The position numbers were made by a program, and so were the translations under genes. Source: Roseateles hydrophilus (GTDB taxonomy: Bacteria > Pseudomonadota > Gammaproteobacteria > Burkholderiales > Burkholderiaceae_C). Taken from it: a stretch of 64,000 bases of DNA. The notes under the pieces were generated by a model that saw only the letters and a program-made list of their open reading frames with translations, had not been told where the DNA came from and ran no database searches. Of this stretch, positions 8,605 through 17,180 are shown piece by piece. The stretch is taken from NCBI RefSeq assembly GCF_026712245.1, contig NZ_JAPPUY010000002.1:806001-870000 (forward strand), given 5' to 3'. Each line of letters starts with the position of its first letter. Position 1 is the stretch's first letter.

Positions 8605-11295
8605 CTACCGCTGCAGCGCGCGCGAGCGGCCGGCGCGTTTGTGGGCGTACATGGCCTCGTCGGCGTGGCGCATCAGCGCGTCGGGCGTGCGGCCGTCGAG
8701 CGGGTAGTGCGCGAGGCCCAGGCTGCTGCCCACGGCCACCGTCACGCCGTTGGCCAGCGTGATGGGCTGCGTCAGCGCATCCAGCAGCCGGTCCAGCACC
8801 GGCTGCGCCTCGGCCGGCGCCTGCTGCGGGGTGAGCAGCACGACGAACTCGTCGCCGCCCAGCCGGGCCACCGTGTCGGAGGCGCGCAGCCCGGCCTGCA
8901 GCCGCGTGGCCACGGCTTGCAGCACCTCGTCGCCGGCATCGTGGCCCTGGTGGTCGTTGATCTGCTTGAAGCCGTTCAGGTCCAGGTAGGCGAGCGCGAA
9001 CACATGGCCATTGCGCTCGGCCGCGGCGATGGCCTGGCGCAGCCGGTCGGCCAGCAGCAGGCGGTTGGGCAGGCCGGTCAGCGCATCGTGCAGCGCGGCA
9101 TGTTCCATGCGCGCCTCGTGGGCCTTGCTCTGCGTGATGTCCACCATCATCCACAGCGACTCGTTGCCCCACACCTCGCTCGCACCGGGCAAGGCCACGC
9201 CGGCCAGGTCCACCCACAGCAGCGAGCCGTCCTGGCGCTGCATCTGCACCTGCGTGCGGAAGCGGCCGCCGGCCTTGAGCAGCGGGTAGGCCAGCGCGCC
9301 CACGGTGTCGTCGGTCGTGTCGTCGATGTGCAGCCGGCGCACCGGGGCACCCAGCAGCGCGCCGGGCTCGAAGCCGAACATGCGCTCCAGCGCCGGGTTG
9401 CGCCAGACGATGACGCGCTCGCGCAGCTTGGCGATGCCCACCAGGTCGCTTTGCAGCATGGCCTCCTGGTCGAGTGCGAGCTGGTGCAGTTGCTGGCGGA
9501 TGCGGTGGGTCTCGGTGATGTCGAACATCACCGAACGGCTTCGCACGTACTGGCCGTGCTTGTCGTAGACCGCGGTGGCCGAGAGGCTGACGCGCCGGGT
9601 GCTGCCGTCCGGCGCGGCGAGGTCGAACTCCAGGCCCGACACGCGGCCGTCGCGCATGAAGCGCGGAAAGGCCTCGTCGAACACCGCACGGCCCGGCTCG
9701 GTGAGGAAGTCGCGCGGGCTGCGCCGGCCGATGAGTTCGTCGGCCGCGCACCCCAGCCATTGCAGCCCGAGGGCGTTGATTTGCAGGAACAGCCCGTGGC
9801 GGTCCAGCGCGTAGTAGGCGCAAGGCGCGTTGTCGTAGAGGTCTTGCAGGCTCTGCCGCGCCTCCTCGGCCTGGGCCTGCGCGAGCTTGCGGGTGGTGAT
9901 GTCGGACTGGATGACCAGGAAACCGTCCAGCGCGCCGGTGCGGCCCAGCAGCGGCTGGATCTCGATATCCACCCAGTAGTCGCGGCCGTCGCGCGCCCGC
10001 TGCATCAGCTCGGCCTTGCTGCCCTGGCCCACGGCCATGGACTCGCGCAGGCCATGCACGGTGTCGTCGTCGGTGAGCTCGGAGTGCAGCAGTTCGCTGG
10101 GCAGTCGGCCGCGCGCGTCGTCGGCGGTGTAGCCGGTCAGCCGCGTGAAGCCGTCGTTGACCCAGGTGATGCGTCTTGCGGTGTCGGTGATGAACACCGC
10201 GTTGGTCGTGTGGCTGGCCACGGCGGCCAGGCGGGCGAGGTCGGCGGTCATGGCGCGGGCCATCTGTTCCGCCCGCGTGCGGCCGGCGGCGAGCAGGTAG
10301 ACCGTCACGGCCAGCAGCAGGCTCAGCAGCGCGCCGCCGGCCTGCACGCCCACACCGGACAGCCCCATCAGCTGCATCGCGGCCTGGCGCGTTGGTGCCG
10401 TGTCCAGCCGGAACTCACGCCCTTCCAGCGAGAACTGGACGGTGCTGGCCATGAAGTCGCCTGCGGGCTGCGACAGGCTGGCTTCCTGCCCCGCCAGCAG
10501 CACGCCGTCACGCGTGGCCAGCAGCGTCAGGTAGTCGCCCTCCGGCATGCGGATGGACAGCTTCAGGTTCAGCAACTCGGCGGACGGTTCGGCCAGGCCG
10601 CGCAGCAGTTCGTTGGCCACCAGGGGCGCATACAGCAAGCCCTGCAGTGCGAGGCGGCGCTGCGCCGGGGTGATGGGGTCCAGCCCGCCCTGGTAGACGG
10701 GCAGCAGCAGCAGGAAGCCCGGGCCCTTGAGCGGGTCCTGCACCAGCCGCACCGGGCTGGACAGCGTGACCTCGCCGGTGTCGACCGCCTGCTCGATGGC
10801 CTGGCGTCGCACCGGGTCGGCCCCTTCGTCCATGCCCCAGGCGGCAAAGTTGCGCGACAGCGGCGAGACCTGGGTGACCACGTACAGCGTGTCGTGATCT
10901 CCCGTGGTTTGAACGCGGAAGGGAGTGATGCCCGTGACTTGGCGGGCGGCCATGAAGGCCGGCAGCTCCTGGCGGCGCACGCGCTCAATGAACCCGAAGC
11001 CCCGCACGCCGGGGAACTCCTGCGCCAGGTCGCGCGACTCGACGTAGGCACTGAACGCGTCGCGGGTGAGCCGCCCATCCAGCGCCGCCAGGGCGCCGCG
11101 CGCGCCCCGCAACCCGTACACGGGCATGGTGAGCCGCTTGACGACATCGGCCTGCAGCCGCTCCATCTGGCGCTCCTGCAGGCTGCGCACCTCAGCGCTG
11201 GCTTGGCGCTGGTGCCAGATGACAGCCAGGGCCGTCAGTGTCAGGCCCAGCGCCAGCACCACGGCGGCCGCCACCCAGGCGGTGGGGCTGGTCAT
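8605..11295 (-). CDS. CHASE-PAS-PAS-PAS-GGDEF membrane diguanylate cyclase
   Basis: About 896 residues. The order is an N-terminal membrane segment (about 7-27), a periplasmic CHASE sensor domain (about 75-260), a second membrane segment (about 310-332), three PAS domains (about 345-475, 485-600, 610-725) and a C-terminal GGDEF domain with intact RLGGDEF. The inhibitory I-site RASD stands five residues before GGDEF, so product inhibition is expected. There is no EAL domain, so it should only make cyclic di-GMP from two GTP. The ATG at 11295 places the membrane helix at the N-terminus; a GTG at 11400 would add 35 uncharged residues of poor quality. It is transcribed away from the DinB-like gene. 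The CHASE ligand cannot be read from sequence. Confidence 0.88.
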   Translation of the reverse strand: MTSPTAWVAAAVVLALGLTLTALAVIWHQRQASAEVRSLQERQMERLQADVVKRLTMPVYGLRGARGALAALDGRLTRDAFSAYVESRDLAQEFPGVRGFGFIERVRRQELPAFMAARQVTGITPFRVQTTGDHDTLYVVTQVSPLSRNFAAWGMDEGADPVRRQAIEQAVDTGEVTLSSPVRLVQDPLKGPGFLLLLPVYQGGLDPITPAQRRLALQGLLYAPLVANELLRGLAEPSAELLNLKLSIRMPEGDYLTLLATRDGVLLAGQEASLSQPAGDFMASTVQFSLEGREFRLDTAPTRQAAMQLMGLSGVGVQAGGALLSLLLAVTVYLLAAGRTRAEQMARAMTADLARLAAVASHTTNAVFITDTARRITWVNDGFTRLTGYTADDARGRLPSELLHSELTDDDTVHGLRESMAVGQGSKAELMQRARDGRDYWVDIEIQPLLGRTGALDGFLVIQSDITTRKLAQAQAEEARQSLQDLYDNAPCAYYALDRHGLFLQINALGLQWLGCAADELIGRRSPRDFLTEPGRAVFDEAFPRFMRDGRVSGLEFDLAAPDGSTRRVSLSATAVYDKHGQYVRSRSVMFDITETHRIRQQLHQLALDQEAMLQSDLVGIAKLRERVIVWRNPALERMFGFEPGALLGAPVRRLHIDDTTDDTVGALAYPLLKAGGRFRTQVQMQRQDGSLLWVDLAGVALPGASEVWGNESLWMMVDITQSKAHEARMEHAALHDALTGLPNRLLLADRLRQAIAAAERNGHVFALAYLDLNGFKQINDHQGHDAGDEVLQAVATRLQAGLRASDTVARLGGDEFVVLLTPQQAPAEAQPVLDRLLDALTQPITLANGVTVAVGSSLGLAHYPLDGRTPDALMRHADEAMYAHKRAGRSRALQR

Positions 11296-11424
11296 TTCGG
11301 GCCCGGTGTAGGCGTCTCCAATGCGCAAGCGGCGTCTTTCTTGGCTGACCCAGCGTGTCGGTTGATTGAAGCATGTCCAGGCAGCAGTGTCAGTACCCAC
11401 GATTTCACGCTTTCACGCGCGCCG

Positions 11425-11430
11425 CACAAT
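11425..11430 (+). promoter_or_regulatory. Possible -10 element of a near-leaderless promoter for the DinB-like gene
   Basis: CACAAT lies seven bases before the ATG at 11438 and no ribosome binding site is seen. No clear -35 hexamer is present at normal spacing. The same arrangement recurs at 45929, 47942 and 59000. Confidence 0.25.
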
Positions 11431-11437
11431 CGGCGCC

Positions 11438-11983
11438 ATGAAGCTGCTCGTCACCCAGGCCCGCGCCAACTGCCTTGCCAACCGCCGCCTGCTGGCGGCC
11501 GTGGCGCGTCTGTCCAACGCCGAGTTCCACGCGCCGCGCACCAGCTTTTTTCCGAGCCTGGCGCTGACGCTCAACCACCTGCTGGCCGTGGATGGCTACT
11601 ACCTGGCCGCTCTGCATGGCGACGCGGACATGGTGAAGCGCTGGTCAGCCTATGTGCCCGCCACGACAGCCGCCGAGCTTGCCGTGCGGCAGGACGAGAG
11701 CGACCGGCGCCTGATCGACTTCTGTGCCGGCCTGGTGCCGGCCGATGACGACCGTGTCGTCGCTTTCGACCGCGGTGCCGGTCTTGCCACCGGGCCCCGC
11801 GAGCCGCTGTGGCGGGTGATGGCCCAGCTGTTCATGCACCAGACGCACCACCGCGGCCAGGCGCACGCGATGCTGGCCGGCACGGCCGTGAAGCCGCCGC
11901 AGCTGGATGACTTCATCCTGCTGGGCGACGCCGCCCAGCGTGTCGCGGACATGGCCGCGCTGGGCTGGGACGAGCCGCTCTGA
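11438..11983 (+). CDS. DinB family protein
   Basis: A 181-residue predicted four-helix-bundle protein of the DinB/DUF664 superfamily. The usual metal-binding histidines appear in NHLLAVDGYY (about residue 47) and in HQTHHRGQAHAML (about residue 135), the spacing expected of this fold. Members bind a divalent metal and include thiol-dependent transferases, but most, like this one, have no assigned reaction. The start at 11438 gives the typical MKLL N-terminus. It faces the indolepyruvate oxidoreductase gene, with only three bases between the two stop codons. Confidence 0.8.
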   Translation: MKLLVTQARANCLANRRLLAAVARLSNAEFHAPRTSFFPSLALTLNHLLAVDGYYLAALHGDADMVKRWSAYVPATTAAELAVRQDESDRRLIDFCAGLVPADDDRVVAFDRGAGLATGPREPLWRVMAQLFMHQTHHRGQAHAMLAGTAVKPPQLDDFILLGDAAQRVADMAALGWDEPL

Positions 11984-11993
11984 GCCTCAGAGC
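11977..11993. other. Palindrome spanning two convergent stop codons
   Basis: Eight-base arms GCTCTGAG and CTCAGAGC around a single C cover the stop of the DinB-like gene and the stop of the oppositely oriented oxidoreductase gene. There is no T-run on either strand, so a bidirectional termination role is only a possibility. Confidence 0.35.
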
Positions 11994-14900
11994 TCCGCCA
12001 CGCCCTTGACCCGCACCGGCATGGCGACCGGCTGCGCGGCCACCGCGGCTGCGCGGCCGTGGAAGCGGTCCAGCAGCGCCTGCCACTGGGTCTTCACCGC
12101 CGTCACGTTGGCGTGCTTCACATGGCCGTAGCCGCGGATCTTCTCCGGCAGGCGGGCCAGCTCGACGGCCGTGGCCAGGTTGTCGGCCGACAGTGAGGCC
12201 AGGATCTCGTCGACCAGCTTTTCGTAGTCCACGATCAGCTGCCGCTCCATGCGGCGCTCGTCGGTCTTGCCGAACACATCCAGCGCGGTTCCGCGCAGGC
12301 CCTTGAACTTCGCCAGCCACTTGAAGGCCGTGAAGGTCCACGAGCCCATCTCGATCTTCTTGGCGCGGCCGTCGGCGCCGGGCTTGGAGATCAGCGGCGG
12401 CGCGAGGTGGAAGCTCAGGCTGGACCAGTTCTCGAACTGGTCCTTCATCGCCTGCTCGAAGCGGCCATCGGTGTACAGGCGCGCCACCTCGTACTCGTCC
12501 TTGATGGCCAGCAGCTTGGCGTAGTAGCGCGCCACGGCTTGCGTCAGCCGCTGGCCTTGGCCGAGGGCAGCTTCCGCGGTACGCACGCGGGCAACGAGCG
12601 CGCGGTAGCGCTCGGCGTAGGCGGCGTCTTGGTAGTCGGTCAGGAACTTCACGCGGCGCTCGATGAGGCCGTCAGGGCCGTCGAGTTGGTCGAAGTTGAA
12701 AAACTTCACCACGTTCATCTCGCCGGCCAGGCGTTGCAGGGCGTCCGGCGCGGCGATGGCCAGGCGGCCCAGCGCGAAGGCGGCCTTGTTGGCGTCCACG
12801 GCCACGCCGTTGAGCTCGATGGCGCGCATCAGCGCCGCCTCGCTCACCGGCACCAGGCCGCGCTGCCAGCAGGCGCCCAGCATGATGATGTTGCTGGGCA
12901 GGGTGTCGCCCATCAGGCGCTGGGCGATGTCTTGCGCGTCCACGGTGGCCAGCACGCCGTGCTCACCCACGGCGAACTTCATCTTCTCCAGCAGCGACGG
13001 GGCCTGCAGCGAGGCGTCTGGGTTGCGCACGAAGCCGGCCGTGGGCAGCTCGTGCGTGTTGGCGAGGATCACGGTGCGGCCGGCCTTCACGGTGCCCAGC
13101 GCATCGGGCGAGGCGCCCACCACCATGTCGCAGGCCAGCAGCACGTCGGCCTGCTGGGTGTCGATGCGCACCTGGTTCAGCAGGTCCAGCGTGGGCGCCA
13201 CGCGCACGAAGGAGAGCACCGCACCGCCCTTTTGCGCAAAGCCCATGAAGTCCAGCACCGAGGCCTGCTTGCCTTCCAGGTGGGCCGCCATCGTGACCAG
13301 CGCGCCGACGGTCACCACACCTGTGCCGCCCACGCCGGTCACCAGCATGTCGAACGGCCCCGTCCAGGCCCACGGCGTGGGGGCGGCGATAGCGGCGATC
13401 TCGCGGGCCAGGTCTTGCGCGGTGTAGCGGGCACCGGCCTTCTTCTTGAGCACCGGGTCGTGCACCGACACGAAGCTGGGGCAGAAGCCGTTCACGCAGG
13501 AGAAGTCCTTGTTGCAGCTGCTCTGCTCGATGGCGCGCTTGCGGCCCCAGTCGGTCTCGACCGGCACCACGCTCAGGCAGTTCGACGCGACCCCGCAGTC
13601 GCCGCAGCCTTCGCACACCGCCTCGTTGATGAAGATGCGCTTGGGCGGGTCGGCGAACTCGCCCTTCTTGCGGCGGCGGCGCTTTTCGGCGGCGCAGGTC
13701 TGGTCGTAGATCAGCACCGTGACGCCCTCGATCTCGCGCAGCTCGCGCTGCACGGCGTCCATGGCGCTGCGGTCGTGGAAGGTGGTGCCGGCGGGGAAGA
13801 GGCCGTGGTGGCCGTCGTACTTGGCGATGTCGTCGGACACCACCACCAGCTTCTTCACGCCCTCGGCTTCCACCTGCCGCGCGATCTGCGGCACGCTGGT
13901 GGTGCCGTCCACCGGCTGGCCGCCGGTCATGGCGACCGCGTCGTTGTAGAGGATCTTGTAGGTGATGTTGGCCCGCGCGGCGATGGCCTGGCGGATGGCC
14001 AGATAGCCCGAGTGGTAGTAAGTGCCGTCGCCCAGGTTCTGGAAGACGTGCTTCTCCTTCGTGAAGCGGCTGTGCGCCGCCCAGTCCACGCCCTCGGCGC
14101 CCATCTGGATCAGGCCGGAGGTGCCGCGCTCCATCCAGCTGGCCATGAAGTGGCAGCCGATGCCGGCGAGCGCCCGCGAGCCTTCGGGCAGCTTGGTGGA
14201 GGTGTTGTGCGGGCAGCCCGAGCAGAAGTAGGGCTGGCGGCGCACGCCGTCGGCGGCATTGCTGAGCAGGCAGGGCGTGAGGAAGTCCACCACCAGGTGG
14301 CGGCGGTCCAGCGCGGGGTTGAGGCGCGCCAGCCAGTCGGCCACGGTGTTCATGATGCGGCTGGGGCGCAGCTCGCCCAAAGCGCTCAGCACCGGCGCGC
14401 CATGCTCGTCGGTCTTGCCCACCACGCGCGGGCGCTGGAACTCGGGCAGGTGGTAGAGCAGTTCCTTGATCTGGCGCTCCACCACCGGGCCCTTTTCCTC
14501 GATGACGAGCACGTCGGTCAGGTTGCTGCAGAACTCCACGATGCGCGTGGGTTCCAGCGGGAACACCAGGCCCACCTTGTAGACGCGCACGCCGGCCGCG
14601 GCCAGCGCATTCGGGTCCAGGTCCAGCCGGCGCAGCACTTCCATGAAGTCGTAGTGCGCCTTGCCCACCGTCACGATGCCCAGCGTGGCGGCGGGGCTGG
14701 TGACGATGTGCTTGTCGATGCTGTTGACCTGGGCGAACGCGCGCACCGCATCGAGCTTGTGGGCCAGGCGCGATTCGAGGTCCAGCGAGGGCAGGTCCAC
14801 CGAGCGGATGTGCAGGTTCGTCGGTGCGACGTACTCGACGGCGTGCTCGAAGTCCAGCGGCACGGTGTCGAGGTCCACGGTCATGCCGCTCTCCACCACC

Positions 14901-15517
14901 TCCGAGATCGCTTTGAAGCCCACCCAGGCGCCGCTGAAGCGACTCAGCGCCCAGCCGTACAGGCCGAACTCCAGGTACTCGGCCACGTTGGCCGGGTGGA
15001 CGACGGGCATGCTCCAGGCCTGCAGGGCCTGGTCGCTCTGGTGCGGCGTGCTGCTGGAGACGCAGCCGTGGTCGTCACCGCACACCACGAGCACGCCGCC
15101 TTGCGTGCTGGTGCCGTAGACGTTGCCGTGCTTGAGCGCGTCGCCCGAACGGTCCACGCCCGGGCCCTTGCCGTACCACATGGCAAACACGCCATCGACC
15201 GTGCGCTGCGGGTCCAGCGCCACGCGTTGCACGCCCAGGCAGGCGGTGGCGGCCAGGTCTTCGTTGATGGCGGGCAGGAACTCGATGTGGGCCGCGTCGA
15301 GGAACTTCTTGGCCTTCCACAGTTGCTGGTCGACCATGCCCAGCGGCGAGCCGCGGTAGCCCGACACGAAGCCGGCGGTCTTCAGCCCGGCGCGTTCGTC
15401 CACCTTCTTCTGCGCCAGCAGCAGCCGCACCAGGGCCTGGGTGCCGGTGAGGAACACGGCGCCGCTGTCGGCTGCGAGGTTGTCGCTGAGCTGGTAAGGG
15501 CGCAGGGTGTCGGTCAT
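11987..15517 (-). CDS. Indolepyruvate ferredoxin oxidoreductase, fused alpha/gamma subunits
   Basis: A 1176-residue fused enzyme that oxidatively decarboxylates aryl- or branched-chain 2-oxoacids to acyl-CoA, using thiamine diphosphate and passing electrons to ferredoxin. The N-terminal half has the pyruvate-ferredoxin-type pyrimidine-binding and TPP-binding regions (CSGCPHNTSTK, GDGTYYHSGYLA). A 4Fe-4S loop CEGCGDCGVASNC lies near residue 635, and the gamma-type catalytic domain (VTGVGGTGVVTVG) follows from about residue 735. Long single-chain forms of this length are usual in Burkholderiales. The start at 15517 has AGGAG just upstream; the frame stays open further upstream, but those residues are not conserved-looking. 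It is divergent from an Lrp/AsnC regulator, suggesting amino-acid-responsive control of aromatic or branched-chain amino-acid breakdown. Confidence 0.92.
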   Translation of the reverse strand: MTDTLRPYQLSDNLAADSGAVFLTGTQALVRLLLAQKKVDERAGLKTAGFVSGYRGSPLGMVDQQLWKAKKFLDAAHIEFLPAINEDLAATACLGVQRVALDPQRTVDGVFAMWYGKGPGVDRSGDALKHGNVYGTSTQGGVLVVCGDDHGCVSSSTPHQSDQALQAWSMPVVHPANVAEYLEFGLYGWALSRFSGAWVGFKAISEVVESGMTVDLDTVPLDFEHAVEYVAPTNLHIRSVDLPSLDLESRLAHKLDAVRAFAQVNSIDKHIVTSPAATLGIVTVGKAHYDFMEVLRRLDLDPNALAAAGVRVYKVGLVFPLEPTRIVEFCSNLTDVLVIEEKGPVVERQIKELLYHLPEFQRPRVVGKTDEHGAPVLSALGELRPSRIMNTVADWLARLNPALDRRHLVVDFLTPCLLSNAADGVRRQPYFCSGCPHNTSTKLPEGSRALAGIGCHFMASWMERGTSGLIQMGAEGVDWAAHSRFTKEKHVFQNLGDGTYYHSGYLAIRQAIAARANITYKILYNDAVAMTGGQPVDGTTSVPQIARQVEAEGVKKLVVVSDDIAKYDGHHGLFPAGTTFHDRSAMDAVQRELREIEGVTVLIYDQTCAAEKRRRRKKGEFADPPKRIFINEAVCEGCGDCGVASNCLSVVPVETDWGRKRAIEQSSCNKDFSCVNGFCPSFVSVHDPVLKKKAGARYTAQDLAREIAAIAAPTPWAWTGPFDMLVTGVGGTGVVTVGALVTMAAHLEGKQASVLDFMGFAQKGGAVLSFVRVAPTLDLLNQVRIDTQQADVLLACDMVVGASPDALGTVKAGRTVILANTHELPTAGFVRNPDASLQAPSLLEKMKFAVGEHGVLATVDAQDIAQRLMGDTLPSNIIMLGACWQRGLVPVSEAALMRAIELNGVAVDANKAAFALGRLAIAAPDALQRLAGEMNVVKFFNFDQLDGPDGLIERRVKFLTDYQDAAYAERYRALVARVRTAEAALGQGQRLTQAVARYYAKLLAIKDEYEVARLYTDGRFEQAMKDQFENWSSLSFHLAPPLISKPGADGRAKKIEMGSWTFTAFKWLAKFKGLRGTALDVFGKTDERRMERQLIVDYEKLVDEILASLSADNLATAVELARLPEKIRGYGHVKHANVTAVKTQWQALLDRFHGRAAAVAAQPVAMPVRVKGVAEL

Positions 15518-15575
15518 GGGGGCTCCTGGATGGGCGGGAGATTCTTTCGCCCGCTGGCCGGAAGAACTTGCCTCA

Positions 15576-15592
15576 TTGCCGCAGATCGGCAA
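15576..15592. promoter_or_regulatory. Dyad operator candidate between oxidoreductase and Lrp-type gene
   Basis: TTGCCG and CGGCAA arms flank five bases in the 117-base divergent gap. A second smaller dyad, TCTCC-N6-GGAGA, lies at 15611-15626 next to the regulator's start. Lrp/AsnC proteins typically bind symmetric sites in such gaps, so this is a sensible candidate for autoregulation and control of the oxidoreductase. Inferred from symmetry and position only. Confidence 0.4.
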
Positions 15593-15634
15593 GGGTGGTG
15601 AGATGATTCTTCTCCGAAAGTGGAGACTTTGGAA

Positions 15635-16099
15635 ATGAATGACTTCGACCGTGTCAGCCGGCAGATCCTTGAGGCCTTGCAGGTGGACGCGCGCCAGTCG
15701 ACCCAGGCCCTGGCCGAGGCGGTGGGGCTGTCGGCCACGCCGGTCTGGCGGCGGGTGCGGGAGCTGGAGGAGCGCGGCGTGATCCGGGGGCAGGTCGTGC
15801 TGGTGGATCGCGAGAAGCTGGGCCTGTCCATCCTCGTGCTGGCCCAGGTCAGCCTGGTGCGGCACAGCGAGGGCGCGGTGGAGCAGTTCGAACAGCTGGT
15901 CGGCACGCGCCGCGAGATCATCGAATGCCACGCCATCACGGGCGATTCGGACTACGTCATCAAGGTGGTTGCGGCTGACATGAAGGCCTACGACCAGTTC
16001 CTGCAGCAGCACATCTTCAAGCTGCCCGGTGTGGCCAGCGTGCGCAGCAACGTGGTGCTGCGCGAGGTCAAGTACGAGACCGCGTTGCCCGTGGCCTGA
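15635..16099 (+). CDS. Lrp/AsnC family transcriptional regulator
   Basis: A 154-residue feast/famine regulator. The N-terminal winged helix-turn-helix spans about residues 5-60 (STQALAEAVGLSATPVWRRVREL) and the C-terminal ligand-binding RAM domain contains the characteristic ITGDSDYVIKV and LPGVASVRSNVVL. The ATG at 15635 is preferred because GGAG at 15622-15625 sits nine bases upstream; a GTG at 15620 would add five residues. It is transcribed divergently from the indolepyruvate ferredoxin oxidoreductase, its most likely target. The effector is probably an amino acid, but which one is not visible. Confidence 0.92.
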   Translation: MNDFDRVSRQILEALQVDARQSTQALAEAVGLSATPVWRRVRELEERGVIRGQVVLVDREKLGLSILVLAQVSLVRHSEGAVEQFEQLVGTRREIIECHAITGDSDYVIKVVAADMKAYDQFLQQHIFKLPGVASVRSNVVLREVKYETALPVA

Positions 16100-16139
16100 G
16101 GGCTGCATACAGTCGGCCCGTTGCCACTTGCTGCCAGTC

Positions 16140-17156
16140 ATGGATTCCCTCTTCGCCCACCTCACGAGCTCGCTTCAGGGTGCCCGCACGCTGGAGGATC
16201 TGACTCGCCCGCTGCTGGAGATGCTGGAGACCGTCAGCGGGCTGGAGTCCACCTACCTGACCACCGTGGACCTCAATGCCGGCCTGCAGCACGTCGTCTA
16301 TGCGCGCAACTCGCGCAACCTGCAGATCCCTGAAGGCCTGTCGGTGCCGTGGGGCGACACGCTGTGCAAGCGTGCGCTGGACGAGGGGCGCTGCTTCACG
16401 GACGAGGTGAACACCGTCTGGGCCGACTCGGAGGCCGCCCAGCAACTGGGCATCCAGACCTACGTCAGCACGCCGGTGCGGGCCGACGATGGCGCGCTGT
16501 ACGGCACGCTGTGCGGCGCGAGCTCGGAGCGCCGGCCGCTGACGGCCGAGGCCGAGCAGGTGCTGCGCATGTTTGCCAGCCTCATCGAGAAGCACGTCAG
16601 CCGCGAGCGGCTGATGGAGCAGTTGCTGCAGGCCAATGTCGAGTTGCAGACGCAGGCCCTGACCGATGCGCTGACGGGGCTGCTGAACCGCCGGGCGCTG
16701 CAGCAGGAGATGGTGCGCTTGATCTCGCTGGCCCAGCGCACCGGCTGTTGGTTGCTGGCGGGGGCCATCGACCTGGATGGTTTCAAGCAGATCAACGACG
16801 CGCATGGCCATGACGCGGGCGACGAGTTCCTGCGCGGCGTGGCGGCCCGCCTGCAGGCGGCCCTGCGCAGCGGTGATGTGCTGGCCCGCCTGGGTGGGGA
16901 TGAGTTCGTCGTCGTCGGGCTGGGGCCGAAGCTGGCCGAGGATGGTGCTGCGGCTGCGCGGCTGATGCGCCAGCGCCTGGCCGGCGCCACGGCAGGCCAG
17001 TACCCGGCCGGCACTGCCCGCATCGACTACGGCGGCGCCAGCGTCGGCGTGGCCTGCCTGGACCCTCAGCGGGTCAGCGTCGACGACGTGCTGCGCGAGT
17101 CCGACGCGGCGATGTACCGCGTCAAGTTCGACCGCCGGCGGACGGCGCCGCACTGA
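16140..17156 (+). CDS. GAF-GGDEF diguanylate cyclase
   Basis: A 338-residue soluble protein. A GAF sensor domain covers about residues 10-155 (VPWGDTLCKRALDEGR, YVSTPVRADDGALYGTLCG) and a GGDEF domain about 170-335, with intact RLGGDEF. The I-site RSGD is five residues ahead, so the enzyme is predicted to be active and product-inhibited. It probably makes cyclic di-GMP in response to a small molecule or redox signal bound by the GAF domain. It starts 40 bases after the Lrp-type gene on the same strand and could be co-transcribed. No membrane segments are seen. Confidence 0.9.
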   Translation: MDSLFAHLTSSLQGARTLEDLTRPLLEMLETVSGLESTYLTTVDLNAGLQHVVYARNSRNLQIPEGLSVPWGDTLCKRALDEGRCFTDEVNTVWADSEAAQQLGIQTYVSTPVRADDGALYGTLCGASSERRPLTAEAEQVLRMFASLIEKHVSRERLMEQLLQANVELQTQALTDALTGLLNRRALQQEMVRLISLAQRTGCWLLAGAIDLDGFKQINDAHGHDAGDEFLRGVAARLQAALRSGDVLARLGGDEFVVVGLGPKLAEDGAAAARLMRQRLAGATAGQYPAGTARIDYGGASVGVACLDPQRVSVDDVLRESDAAMYRVKFDRRRTAPH

Positions 17157-17180
17157 GCGCGGCGGCCGCCGCGCGGCCGC

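Noticed and set aside
8641..11748. Frame of about 1,000 codons opposite the CHASE-PAS-GGDEF gene
   Set aside because: No domain is visible, composition is biased and it runs into the DinB-like gene. The minus strand has clear domains and catalytic motifs.
12407..15601. Frame of over 1,000 codons opposite the indolepyruvate oxidoreductase
   Set aside because: The His/Ala/Gly-rich translation is a mirror of GC-rich codons; the minus-strand enzyme is certain.
15518..16165. Upstream extension of the oxidoreductase frame over the Lrp-type gene
   Set aside because: The extension lies antisense to a good regulator gene, and the start at 15517 has a strong ribosome binding site and the family's N-terminus.
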